Part shown: positions 5,939 to 14,200 of the stretch, piece after piece
How positions within the stretch are numbered: the stretch's first letter is position 1
How the letters are laid out: every line of letters starts with the position of its first letter
Assembly: GCA_040752215.1 (NCBI GenBank)
Contig: JBFMEX010000090.1
Span: 1-19,482 of the forward strand
DNA from: JBFMEX01 sp040752215
Lineage (GTDB): Bacteria; Pseudomonadota; Alphaproteobacteria; Rhizobiales; Hyphomicrobiaceae
Length of the DNA: 19,482 nucleotides
Direction: 5' to 3'
Notes under the pieces: model-generated
What the model saw: only the letters and a program-made list of their open reading frames with translations
Databases searched by the model: none
What the model was told of the DNA's origin: nothing
Position numbers and translations under genes: made by a program

Positions 5939-7279
5939 ATGGCAGCCGAACAGGGCCCGACAGCATCCGCGAAGGGAGCCTTGATCCGGCTCGGCCGGCG
6001 GCGTTGGGTGCAGGCCGTCGGCGGGTGGATCAGCCGGCTCGCGGAGGCCGGCACCGCCGGCTACAGCGGCGACGTCAAGCGCCGGCTGATGATCCTCAAC
6101 ATGATCGCCTACCTGATCGCGGCCTCGACCCTCGGCTACGCGGTGCAGCACGCGACACTCGATTTCGCGACCTACGAGCCCGTGATCTACATCAATCTGG
6201 CGCTGGTATTGATGGCGGTGCTGGTTCCATTCTCGCATCGCTTCGGCGACCTCGCCGGCGGTCTCATCATCGTCGTATCGGAGTATGTCGCGCTGTTCGC
6301 GATCACCGCCTATCTCGGCCGCTCGTCGGGCGTGCACCTGCAATACTTCATTGCCGCGGCGGCAACGTTCGTCGGCTTCGGTCTTGCGAGGCTGAAGCTG
6401 ATCATCCCGATCGTGCTGATCGGGCTCGCCCTGCACCTCTATGCCTGGTTCAACTTCCCGCGCTCGCTGGCGCGCGTCTCGGCCGACCGCGAGGTGCTCG
6501 ATTCGCTCTACGTCCAGGCGGCGATCACCACCGTCGCGCTGACCGCGGCCTCAGTCTACTACGCCTTCCGCCTCGCCGAGCGGGCCAAGGCCGAGACCGA
6601 CGCGCTGTTGCGCAACATCCTGCCGGACAGCGTCGTCGAGCGCTTGAAGGCGCACCCGGGCGAGGCGATCGCCGACAGCTTCGCCGAGGCCTCGATCCTG
6701 TTTGCGGACATCTCCGGCTTTGTCGCTCTGGCGCGCCGGCTCGGCGCCGAGCGCACGGTCGAGCTGTTGAACAGGATCGTGCTCGAGTTCGATTGCCTCG
6801 CCACCGGACTCGGGGTCGAGAAGATCAAGACCATTGGCGACGCCTACATGGTCGCCGCCGGCATACCCGAGCCGGCACCCGATCATCTCCACCGGCTGGC
6901 GCGCATGGCGCTCGCGATGCAGGATGTCGTCGCCGAGATCCGCCGGCGCTCCGGGATCGACGTCGCGATCCGCATCGGCATCGCCTCGGGGCCGGTGATG
7001 GCCGGCGTCATCGGCAGCCGCAAGTTCAGCTACGACGTGTGGGGCGACGCGGTCAACCTCGCCGCGCGGCTCGAGAGCGCGAGCGAGCCCGGCCGCATTC
7101 TCGTCTGCCCGAGTTGCCGCCAGCGCATCGACGCCGATTTCGATTTCGAGCGCCGCGGCGAGATCGACATCAAGGGGCTCGGCGCACGCGAGACATGGTA
7201 TCTCGTCGGCGAGAAGCGCAAGCCCGGCGGCGCGAGCGATAGCGTTGGTATCTCCGAGGCGTTGGCGAAGCTGCCGTAG
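5939..7279 (+). CDS. Membrane-bound class III adenylate cyclase
   Basis: This 446-residue protein makes cAMP from ATP. Residues ~48-212 contain about six hydrophobic segments. A short coiled linker follows (about 214-240, AERAKAETDALLRNILPDS), which is typical of the helix before a cyclase domain. The catalytic domain (about 250-420) is intact. The metal-binding aspartates are Asp257 (FADISGF) and Asp301 (GDAYM), 44 residues apart as in mammalian cyclases. Adenine-selecting residues are Lys297 and Asp366 (YDVWGD). Transition-state residues are Asn373 and Arg377 (VNLAAR). The Lys/Asp pair argues for adenylate rather than guanylate cyclase. The cyclase domain probably faces the cytoplasm and works as a homodimer. 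It is likely co-transcribed with the Crp-type gene 38 bp upstream. Confidence 0.94.
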   Translation: MAAEQGPTASAKGALIRLGRRRWVQAVGGWISRLAEAGTAGYSGDVKRRLMILNMIAYLIAASTLGYAVQHATLDFATYEPVIYINLALVLMAVLVPFSHRFGDLAGGLIIVVSEYVALFAITAYLGRSSGVHLQYFIAAAATFVGFGLARLKLIIPIVLIGLALHLYAWFNFPRSLARVSADREVLDSLYVQAAITTVALTAASVYYAFRLAERAKAETDALLRNILPDSVVERLKAHPGEAIADSFAEASILFADISGFVALARRLGAERTVELLNRIVLEFDCLATGLGVEKIKTIGDAYMVAAGIPEPAPDHLHRLARMALAMQDVVAEIRRRSGIDVAIRIGIASGPVMAGVIGSRKFSYDVWGDAVNLAARLESASEPGRILVCPSCRQRIDADFDFERRGEIDIKGLGARETWYLVGEKRKPGGASDSVGISEALAKLP

Positions 7280-7405
7280 GGCATCGCGCCCAGGGCCCGC
7301 AATTCCTCGTGCCGACGCGCGCGAGCCGCGGCGACTGCTCGTTTGGCACAAGCGCGCATCGGCGATTGCCTCGAGCTCTGGCCGGGAACCGTATGGCTCG
7401 TGACC

Positions 7406-8218
7406 CTACCCCCCCAACACCTCGACCACCTTCGCATGCACCTCCGCGTCCCCGCAGGCGACGATCCTGCCGCCGCTCGTCGCGGGTCCGCCATCCCAGC
7501 TGGTGATGCGCCCTCCGGCGCGCTCGATGATCGGGATCAGGGCGACGATGTCGTAGGGCTTCAAGCCGGATTCCACCACGCAATCGACGAAGCCGGCGGC
7601 GAGCAGGCAATAGGCGTAGCAGTCGCCGCCGAAGCGGGTCATGCGCGCCTTGGCCTCGAGGCGGCGGAATGCGGTGCGGTCGGCGCTGGTGGCGAGCAGG
7701 CTCGGGTGTGTGGTGGTCAGCACCATGTCCGCGATCTGCGGACACGGTCGGGTGCGGATGCGGCGCGCTTTCCCATCGCGCCCGCGCCAGTGGCTCGTCT
7801 TGGCGTCGGACCAGAACCGCTCGCCGGTGAACGGCTGGTCCATCATGCCGAGCACGGGCGCGTCGGCGTCCATTAGGCCGATCAGCGTGCCCCACAGCGG
7901 CGAGCCCATCACGAACGCGCGGGTGCCGTCGATCGGGTCGACGATCCAGCGCCAGCGCGCACCCGGATTGACCGTGCCGTACTCCTCGCCGACGAGGCCG
8001 TGATCCGGATAGCGCTGGGCAATCGCCTTGGCGATGCGGCGCTCGGCGGCGCGGTCGGCGATCGTGACGGGGTCGTAGCCGCCGTCGTCGGCCTTGTTGT
8101 CGACCGCGATGCGGCGGCGGAAGTGGGGGAGGATCGCGGCGCCGGCGCCGTCGGCCAGCTCGTGGGCGAAGGCGAGCAGCTGCTTGAAGGGAGGCCGCGG
8201 GTCCTTCGTGAGGGTCAT
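7406..8218 (-). CDS. hisN: Inositol-monophosphatase-family phosphatase, HisN-like (histidinol-phosphatase)
   Basis: This 270-residue protein of the Mg-dependent FIG/IMPase fold is close to the usual 260-270. The metal and catalytic motifs are present: Glu78-Glu79 (GEEYG), the WIVDPIDGT signature with Asp94 and Asp97, and Asp223 (KPYDIVAL). GGDCYAYCLLAAG and the short N-terminus resemble HisN, the IMPase-type histidinol-phosphatase (histidinol phosphate to histidinol) of alphaproteobacteria and actinobacteria. An inositol-1-phosphatase (SuhB-like) role cannot be excluded from sequence alone. GGGGAG lies just before the ATG with an unusually short spacing. It converges with the cyclase gene and is divergent from the small-RNA cluster. 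Confidence 0.88.
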   Translation of the reverse strand: MTLTKDPRPPFKQLLAFAHELADGAGAAILPHFRRRIAVDNKADDGGYDPVTIADRAAERRIAKAIAQRYPDHGLVGEEYGTVNPGARWRWIVDPIDGTRAFVMGSPLWGTLIGLMDADAPVLGMMDQPFTGERFWSDAKTSHWRGRDGKARRIRTRPCPQIADMVLTTTHPSLLATSADRTAFRRLEAKARMTRFGGDCYAYCLLAAGFVDCVVESGLKPYDIVALIPIIERAGGRITSWDGGPATSGGRIVACGDAEVHAKVVEVLGG

Positions 8219-8387
8219 GGCTCCCCTGTCACAGCCTGTGAGGCGCTGCGCGCGCGGACGATATTCGGAAGTATCCGATTGGGCTTGGCCCGAAAACGAC
8301 AGTCGTCCCCGCGTGTCCGAAGCGCCAAAGCTTGTGGCGGGAGTGCATCACTTTCACTGAAAGGTTGCCATGTTTCGGATCGTCGCA

Positions 8388-8416
8388 TTGTCGATGCGCG
8401 CGAAGCGGCTCATCTT
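8388..8416 (+). promoter_or_regulatory. Sigma-70-like promoter of small RNA copy 1
   Basis: TTGTCG (8388-8393), a 17-bp spacer and CATCTT (8411-8416). The predicted transcription start near 8423 coincides with the foot of the first hairpin of the RNA. Boxes are imperfect; position is the main support. Confidence 0.5.
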
Positions 8417-8420
8417 GCCG

Positions 8421-8513
8421 CTGTGGCCGCCTCGGTCGCGCCGATGCCGCCACTGCCCACTTTGGGCGTTTCCTCCCTAGACTTGGGCCGTTCGTTCGCG
8501 AACGGCCTTTTTT
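8421..8513 (+). ncRNA. MmgR/alpha-r8-like small RNA, copy 1
   Basis: This is a predicted RNA of about 90 nt with three parts. Hairpin I is 8423-8453 (GTGGC...GCCAC ends, two internal mismatches). Hairpin II is GCCCA-CTT-TGGGC (8455-8467). The single-stranded GTTTCCTCCCTAGACTTG comes next, followed by a UUCG-capped terminator. The 24-nt core (8462-8485) is identical in copies 2 and 3. The CCUCC word complements Shine-Dalgarno sequences, suggesting translational repression by base pairing. As I recall, rhizobial MmgR (Rfam RF00519, once called suhB) has a conserved unpaired UUUCCUCCCU and three hairpins. MmgR limits polyhydroxybutyrate granules in Sinorhizobium meliloti. Function here is inferred. 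Confidence 0.82.
8486..8513 (+). terminator. Terminator of small RNA copy 1
   Basis: Perfect 9-bp stem GGCCGTTCG/CGAACGGCC (8486-8494 with 8499-8507), TTCG tetraloop, then TTTTTT (8508-8513). Confidence 0.93.
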
Positions 8514-8619
8514 CGCGGGCGAGCGGATCCCGACGTTCGGACCCGTCCCGCTCCGATGGGCGACCACCGCGCGGCGCCAGCCCCCCAATTGACGGCTGCC
8601 AGCTATGCAAAAATTGCAT

Positions 8620-8647
8620 TTGCCTTTTGTGCGCTGCACCACTAATT
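8620..8647 (+). promoter_or_regulatory. Possible promoter of small RNA copy 2
   Basis: TTGCCT (8620-8625), a 16-bp spacer and CTAATT (8642-8647), in the most AT-rich stretch of this region. The expected start near 8654 agrees with the first hairpin beginning at 8657. Confidence 0.42.
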
Positions 8648-8653
8648 TCTGCA

Positions 8654-8756
8654 TTGCGACATCGGCGAGCCCTGCTCGCCACGTCGTAGCCCTCCTTGGG
8701 CGTTTCCTCCCTAGACTTGGGCCGTTCGGCAACCCGGACGGCCCCTTTTCTTTTTT
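8654..8756 (+). ncRNA. MmgR/alpha-r8-like small RNA, copy 2
   Basis: Same architecture as copy 1. Hairpin I is 8657-8686: CGAC/GTCG outer pairs around the perfect GGCGAGC-CCT-GCTCGCC. Hairpin II is GCCC-TCCTT-GGGC (8689-8701 region). The shared core is 8696-8719, followed by a terminator at 8719-8749. Hairpin I has a different sequence from copies 1 and 3 but keeps its position, which argues for selection on RNA structure. The 3' end may be at the first (8746-8749) or second (8751-8756) T run. Confidence 0.85.
8719..8749 (+). terminator. Terminator of small RNA copy 2
   Basis: 11-bp stem GGGCCGTTCGG/CCGGACGGCCC with one G-U pair (8719-8729 with 8734-8744), loop CAAC, then CTTTT and a further TTTTTT at 8751-8756. 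Confidence 0.92.
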
Positions 8757-8922
8757 GCGGCACAAGCGCTTCGCGAGCTGGCAGACGAGGCGTCGGGTGG
8801 CTTCCGCGGGGCGCTCGGCACCGCGTGAGCGGGCGGGGTGCTCGCGCTAGACGAGGGAGGTGGCCAGCCATTCGACGTGCCAAGGGCGGCGTGGCGCATT
8901 GCCGCCGGACGGGCCAGTGGGC

Positions 8923-8951
8923 TTGAGACCTGCTGCGTCGCAGCACATATT
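8923..8951 (+). promoter_or_regulatory. Sigma-70-like promoter of small RNA copy 3
   Basis: TTGAGA (8923-8928), exactly 17 bp, CATATT (8946-8951). This is the best promoter match in the cluster. The predicted start is near 8958, just before hairpin I (8963). Confidence 0.58.
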
Positions 8952-8957
8952 AGCGCT

Positions 8958-9050
8958 CGTGAGGCTTCGGTTTCGACCGGAGCCATGCACGCCCTCCTTG
9001 GGCGTTTCCTCCCTAGACTTGACGGCCGCCCAATCGGGCGGCCGTTTTTT
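8958..9050 (+). ncRNA. MmgR/alpha-r8-like small RNA, copy 3
   Basis: Predicted length is about 93 nt. Hairpin I is GGCTTCGGT-TTCG-ACCGGAGCC (8963-8984, nine pairs with one G-U). Hairpin II is CGCCC-TCCTT-GGGCG (8990-9004). Then come the shared core (8998-9021, identical to copies 1 and 2) and the terminator. The promoter, three hairpins and T-run together make this the clearest of the three genes. It converges with the amidohydrolase gene, whose stop is 87 bp beyond the RNA's 3' end. Confidence 0.87.
9022..9050 (+). terminator. Terminator of small RNA copy 3
   Basis: Perfect 10-bp stem ACGGCCGCCC/GGGCGGCCGT (9022-9031 with 9036-9045), loop AATC, then TTTTTT (9045-9050). Confidence 0.94.
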
Positions 9051-9136
9051 CGTGATGGCGGTCCGACTCCGCTCGAATGGAGCCGGCCGGACGCGCGGGC
9101 TCGCGCCAGCGCGGGGCGAAACCTGCGCGCCGGCGC

Positions 9137-10036
9137 CTATTCCGCGGCGGCACGCTGGGCGAGGAGGCTCGGCAACTCGAAGAACAGCCGCGCCGAGAGC
9201 TGCTCGAGGTCGCGCTGCAGGTCGTCGAAGCTGGCGGTCGGCGTGAATGCGCGCTCATCCATGTAGAGGCCGCGGTTGATCTCGATCTGCAGCGCGTGCA
9301 CGCCGCGCGCCGGGCGGCCGTAGTGCTGGGTGATGTGGCCGCCCGCGTAGGGGCGGTTGAGGTGGACGTCGTAGCCGAGCCGGCCGAGCGCGGCGCGGGT
9401 GAACAGCGTCACCTTGTCGTTGCAGGAGGCGCCGAAGCGGTCGCCAAGCACGAAGTCGGGTCGCGATCCCGCCGTCGTGCCGGCCGAGCTCGACGGCATC
9501 GAATGGCAGTCGATCAGAACCGCGTAGCCGAACCGGCGTCGCGTCAGCTCGATCAGCTCGGCGAGCCGGGCGTGAAACGGCACGTAGAGCGTCTCGACCC
9601 GGGCCAGCGCGGCGGCGAGCGGCAGGCGCTCGCGGTAGATCTCCTCGCCGTCGGCGACGAGCCGCGCAATGGTGCCGAGGCCGCCGGCCACGCGCACCGA
9701 TTGCGTGTTGGCGAAGTCCGGCAGCCGGCCGGCGATCAACTCGGGGTCGAGCTCGTAGGGCTCGCGGTTGACGTCGAGGAACGCGCGCGGGAAGCGGGCG
9801 GCGATCATCGGCGCACCGAGCCGGGCGACGTGGCAGAACAGCTCGTCGACGAAGCAGTCCTCGGAGCGCCGGAGGCTCACGGCATCGAGGCGTGACTGGG
9901 CGAGGAACTGGCGCGGATAGACGCGGCCCGAATGCGGCGAGCAGAACACGAACGGCGCCTTCTGCTCCACGGGCGTCAGCACCGTGAACGGCGGATCGAG
10001 CTCGGCCAGGATCTCGGCGCGCTCTATGGCGGACAT
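9137..10036 (-). CDS. N-formylglutamate amidohydrolase family protein
   Basis: This 299-residue protein belongs to the FGase family, whose founding member HutG hydrolyses N-formylglutamate to formate and glutamate in histidine breakdown. Characteristic segments are FCSPHSGRVYP (near the N-terminus), FPRAFLDVNREPYELDP, LIDCHSMPS and GGHITQHYGRP followed by ALQIEINRGLYMDE. The His, Asp and Glu residues in these are likely metal ligands. The ATG at 10036 is preferred: AAGGAG lies 11 nt upstream, and the longer frame to 10231 only adds low-complexity residues. No other hut genes are nearby. Its divergent position beside cpdR is, as I recall, conserved in Rhizobiales, so the true substrate may differ. 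Confidence 0.9.
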   Translation of the reverse strand: MSAIERAEILAELDPPFTVLTPVEQKAPFVFCSPHSGRVYPRQFLAQSRLDAVSLRRSEDCFVDELFCHVARLGAPMIAARFPRAFLDVNREPYELDPELIAGRLPDFANTQSVRVAGGLGTIARLVADGEEIYRERLPLAAALARVETLYVPFHARLAELIELTRRRFGYAVLIDCHSMPSSSAGTTAGSRPDFVLGDRFGASCNDKVTLFTRAALGRLGYDVHLNRPYAGGHITQHYGRPARGVHALQIEINRGLYMDERAFTPTASFDDLQRDLEQLSARLFFELPSLLAQRAAAE

Positions 10037-10342
10037 CGTCGCGTTTGCTCCTTGCGCGAGGGCGGGCCGGTCGCGCGCTGCCGCCTCGCCCGCGGACGGC
10101 GCACTGCCGTCAGTGTGCCAACAGGACGGGGCAGTGTCCACAGCGCGACGCAGATGTGCACGTGGCATCTGCGCGGGGCGGCCCGGCTCGCGAAAGCGTG
10201 TCGCCTCGGCGGCAGCGTTCCACAGCTTCACCGTCCGTTTACCAAACTCGCGTCAGATTCGAATGTCTTTTCGTCATCTCTGGTTTAGTTTCGCTTCAAT
10301 CGGTGCGGCACACTCATGACAGCAAAGCCCTTCCGTCAGCCC
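10037..10342. promoter_or_regulatory. Divergent promoter region between the amidohydrolase and cpdR
   Basis: No gene is seen. AAGGAG (complement of about 10048-10053) serves the minus-strand gene. GTTTACCAAAC (10237-10247) is a short perfect palindrome upstream of cpdR. cpdR is CtrA-controlled in Caulobacter, but I find no full TTAA-N7-TTAA site here. Confidence 0.4.
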
Positions 10343-10702
10343 ATGCAGCGTATCCTGTTGGCCGAGGACGACGACTCCATGCGTGGTTTTCTCGAGCGGG
10401 CGCTCGGGCGGGCCGGCTACGACGTCGCCGCCTTCGCCAACGGTGCCGAGGCCTACGAGCGGCTGACCCGCGAGCCCTTCACGCTGCTGCTGACCGACAT
10501 CGTGATGCCGCGCATGGACGGCATCGAGCTGGCGCGGCGCGCAAGCGAGCTCGATCCCGATCTCAAGATCATGTTCATTACCGGTTTCGCCGCCGTAGTG
10601 CTGAACAATGCCGACGCCGCGCCCAAGGACGCGCGCGTGCTGTCGAAGCCGTTCCATCTGAAGGACCTGGTGCGCGAGGTCGAGCGGCTGCTGGCGGCGT
10701 GA
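10343..10702 (+). CDS. cpdR: Single-domain response regulator CpdR
   Basis: This receiver-only protein has 119 residues from the ATG at 10343. The receiver residues are complete: Asp9-Asp10 acidic pair, phospho-acceptor Asp52 in LLLTDIVMP, Thr80 and Lys102. Stretches such as RILLAEDDDSMR, TDIVMPRMDGIELARRASEL, KIMFITGFAAV and LSKPFHLKDLV are near-diagnostic for CpdR. In Caulobacter, unphosphorylated CpdR primes the ClpXP protease to degrade cell-cycle proteins, and phosphorylation through the CckA-ChpT relay turns this off (known). There is no output domain. An in-frame ATG at 10316 would add nine residues. Neither start has a clear Shine-Dalgarno, and 10343 fits the family N-terminus better. 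Confidence 0.94.
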   Translation: MQRILLAEDDDSMRGFLERALGRAGYDVAAFANGAEAYERLTREPFTLLLTDIVMPRMDGIELARRASELDPDLKIMFITGFAAVVLNNADAAPKDARVLSKPFHLKDLVREVERLLAA

Positions 10703-10719
10703 GCGCCCTCTGGCGAAGC

Positions 10720-10747
10720 GGCCCGGTGGCCCATCCGGGTGGCCTTT
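10720..10747 (+). terminator. Weak terminator-like hairpin after cpdR
   Basis: CCCGG (10722-10726) pairs with CCGGG (10735-10739) around an 8-nt loop, and GGCC flanks allow extra pairing. Only TTT follows. It lies 18 bp after the cpdR stop. Confidence 0.35.
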
Positions 10748-10836
10748 CCCGGTCGCTTGGCAGCGCACTGGACAGGCCCCGGGCAACCCCCTATAAGGTC
10801 CGGGCTTTCGCGCCGGCCCTTGGCCGTCGAGGCCAA

Positions 10837-10912
10837 GCCCAGGTAGCTCAGTTGGTAGAGCACGTGACTGAAAATCACGGTGTCGCTGGTTCGATTCCGG
10901 CCCTGGGCACCA
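10837..10912 (+). tRNA. tRNA-Phe (GAA)
   Basis: Full cloverleaf: acceptor GCCCAGG/CCTGGGC, D-arm AGCTCAGTTGGTAGAGC, anticodon stem CGTGA/TCACG around CTGAAAA (anticodon GAA, phenylalanine), T-arm with GGTTCGATTCC, and an encoded CCA end. 76 nt. Confidence 0.97.
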
Positions 10913-11246
10913 TCATTCTCAAGGATTTGGGCAACTCGCGTGATCCGCGGAGCCGCTGACGCGGGAGTCTTGCGGGGCACACCCTCCAGCGCTCCTCTCA
11001 AGACCACCGGCTCGGGCTGACCAGCCCTCTCCCTGGCAGACACTCTCGGCCGCCGCACCGATCGAGCATGAGTGGTGCTCCCTTGGGCTGGAACGAGGCT
11101 GCCCGCAACACTTGGTGGCCATGTCGATCTCGATTTTACCGGCAGGGACGAAGAACCCGATCATTGCGGCACGGCCCGCGGATCCAGCTTGTCAGCCGAC
11201 GGGCGATGGAGCAGTGTAACGTCCGCACCCTGCTTCCGGTCGCGAC
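10913..11246. other. Intergenic region before the CHAT/TPR gene
   Basis: No gene, tRNA or clear terminator is seen. Open frames here lack ribosome-binding sites and recognisable sequence. The promoter for the downstream gene presumably lies here but I cannot place it. Confidence 0.45.
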
Positions 11247-14200
11247 ATGGCTACTCCGACCGACAGCGTTGTTTCGATGCGGCGTCCTCTGCCAGCGTTA
11301 TTCTCTCGGCGGACAGCGTGGCTGTGTGTCGGGCGGTGGGCTAGGATACTGCTCACGTCGCTTGCGGCGTGGACTCTCTCGAGCTTGCCGGTGCGCGCTG
11401 ACGAGCTCGACGCCCTCAACAAGCGATGGCTGCAACTCTTCAAGTCGGGGCAGACTGCCGAGGCGACGGAGGTCGCCAAGCGGGCCCTCACGCTGACGGA
11501 ACAGCGCTTCGGCCGCAGCCACCCCAGTGTCGCCACCGCGCTCCTGGACCTTGCAATACTGCTCAACGAGCAGCGCCAGTTCGAGGTGAGCCAACCGCTG
11601 ATCGAGCGATCGGTGGCGATCCGCGAAAAGGCTCTGGGCGCGCAGCACCCTCACCTCGCGACCTCACTCCAGGAGCTGGCATCCGTTCATAGAAGCCAGG
11701 GGCGGCTCAAGGAGGCACTGCCGCTGGCGAAGCGAGCGTTGGCGATCAGGGAGAAGGCGCTCGGCGAACGCCACGAGATCGTCGGCCAATCGCTCGAGGA
11801 ACTCGTGGCCATCTACAAAGCCGACGGCCGCCATGGCGACGCCGAGCCGCACGCGCGGCGTCTGGTAGAGATTTACAGGACCGCCCTGGGAGTCGACCAC
11901 CCGAAGATCGGGCTCGCAATGCATACCCACGGCGAGATTCTGGTCGCTCTGGATCGGATGACGGAGGCCGAGCCACTCCTCCGCCAGTCGATTGCGATCC
12001 TTGAGCGCAAGCTTGGCGCCGAGCATCCGGTCATTGGCAAGAAGCTGCGCGAGCTGTTCGTGGCCCTGCGGGCACAACGGAAGTATGCCGAGGCGGAGGT
12101 CCAGCTCACCCGGGCGCTCGCTATCGCGGAACGCGATCTGGGATCGGATAGCGCCGAGCTGCCCGCGCTGCTGCAGACGTTCGCGAGCCTGTACCGTTCG
12201 ATCTATCGGGATCGCGAGGCAGAGGCGTTGCTTCGCCGTGGCATCCAGCTGCGCGAGCGACGGCTCGGCAAGGAGCATGCCGACGTCGCCGAATTGCTGC
12301 ATGGTCTCGCCGAGCTGCTGGTGCAGCAGGAGCGCTATGGCGAGGCGGAGCCGCTGCTCAAGCGCGCGCTGGCAATCCGCGAGCAGGCGCCAGGGCAACC
12401 CGACGTCGGGCAAACGTTGTCCCTATTCGCGACCTTGTTGGTCTCGACGGGTCGGGTGGCCGACGGTGAGTCTGTTGCGAGGCGGTCGCTTGCAGTCCTC
12501 GAGAAGGCTCGCGGGGCTGAGAGCATCGAGGTTGCGGAGGTGCTCGAGACCCTTGGCGCGGTCCACCAGCTTCAGCTGCGCTTCGACGATGCCGAGCGGG
12601 CCTTGCGGCGAGCAATCGCGATCCGGGAGAAGGTGGGACGTGCCGACGATCTCGCGATTGCGCAGCTGCTCGGCAAAATTGCCGACGTTTACGATTGGAG
12701 CCTCGCCAAGGACAAGGCCCCGGAGGCCGAGAGGCTGCTGAAGCGGGCGCTCGCCATCTGGGAGAGACGCCTCGGACCCGATCATCCAGAGACAGCCTCG
12801 CTGTTGCTGAGGCTCGCAAAGGTGAATAGCTCTCTCGGACGACCCGAGGCCAAGCTGCGCCTCGCCAAGCGAGCCCTCACCTTGCAAGAGAAGGCTCTCG
12901 GTCCGGCCAGCGCCGACGTGGCGCGGATATTGGACACGATCGGCTTCCACCACCTGCTGCACGGCAACTTCGCAGAGGCCGTCGGCTACCTGGATCGCTC
13001 GACCAGGATCATGATCGGGCGCCTGAAGCGCGGCAACACACCACCTCGCCGGCAGGCACAATGGAACCCCGAGGCGCTGGATCTCGGCAGCGAGTTCGGC
13101 AATGCGCGCTTCCATTGGCTGATACAGGCGCAGCACAAGGCCGCCGAGGAGGAGCCGGCGCTGAAGGAAAGTCTCGGGCGGGCCGGCTTCGAGGCCGCCC
13201 AATGGGCACTCGTCTCGAGCGCTGCGGCGTCCCTGTCACAAATGGCGGAGCGGCACGCCATAGCCGCCGACAAGGCTCTGGCGGAGCTGATCCGTGAGCG
13301 CCAGGACCTGGCCGGCAGGTACGAGGCGAAGGATAGTCTGTTGACCAAGGCCATCATGAGCTCGGCCCCACAGCGCGCCGACGAGGGCGCAAAGTCGCTG
13401 CATGCGGAGCTAGCCACGATCGACGGGCGTATCCGCGAGATCGACGCCACGGTGGAAAAGCGCTTCCCGGACCACGCATCGCTGTCCCGCCACGCGGCGG
13501 TCGGAATCGATGAGGCCCGTTCCCTGATTGGTGCCGACGAGGCGATCGTGATGCCTGTCGATGCGGTAGACTTCCCGACGGGTACGGGCGGAACATTCTT
13601 GTGGGTCGTCACGAAGGCCACCTTCGCCTGGCACCGCGTCCCGCTTGACGCAGGGGCGCTACGCCATCTCGTTCACGCCTTGCGGTGCGGCTTGGATCGC
13701 GCCGCGTGGTTAGGCGAGGGCGCCAGCGCTTGCGCGAAAGCCCTCGGTATCGAGATCACCGCCATACCGCGGGACGACCAGCCTCTCCCGTTTGACCATG
13801 CAGCGGCATTCGAGCTGTATCGAGCGCTTTTCGGCGAGTTCGAGCACCTGATCAGGGGAAAGCACCTGTTGGTCGTCAACGCCTTTCCGCTGTCGCAGTT
13901 CCCACTACAGGCACTCGTAGCCGGCAAGCCCGACGCATCGATGCAGGGCTCAGAGGCGAACCGAAGGGCCACTTGGCTCGCGCGGCGCCATGCTGTCACG
14001 CTCTTGCCGGCGGTTGCTTCGCTCAAGGCGTTGCGATCGCGGGCCCGCCGCAGCAACGCCTCGAAGAGCTATGCGGCCTTTGGAAACCCGCTCCTGGATG
14101 GCGATCCGGGCCGCAGTGCAGATGCCGCAAGGGCCCGTGCCGCTCGCGACAAGCAGCAATGCACGCGGACTGAGGACGGGCGACTCGCGCGCTCTTTGCA

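Noticed and set aside
5031..5966. 311-codon minus-strand frame opposite the Crp-type gene
   Set aside because: It is a shadow frame; the plus strand encodes a clear Crp-family protein with all key residues.
8229..8946. Minus-strand frames across the small-RNA cluster containing the repeated peptide GPSLGRKRP
   Set aside because: The peptide is the reverse-strand translation of the small-RNA core and so repeats wherever the RNA does. It is not a protein motif.
11992..12741. Second open frame inside the TPR region of the CHAT protein
   Set aside because: Ser/Arg-rich out-of-frame translation of repetitive TPR codons, with no independent start signal.
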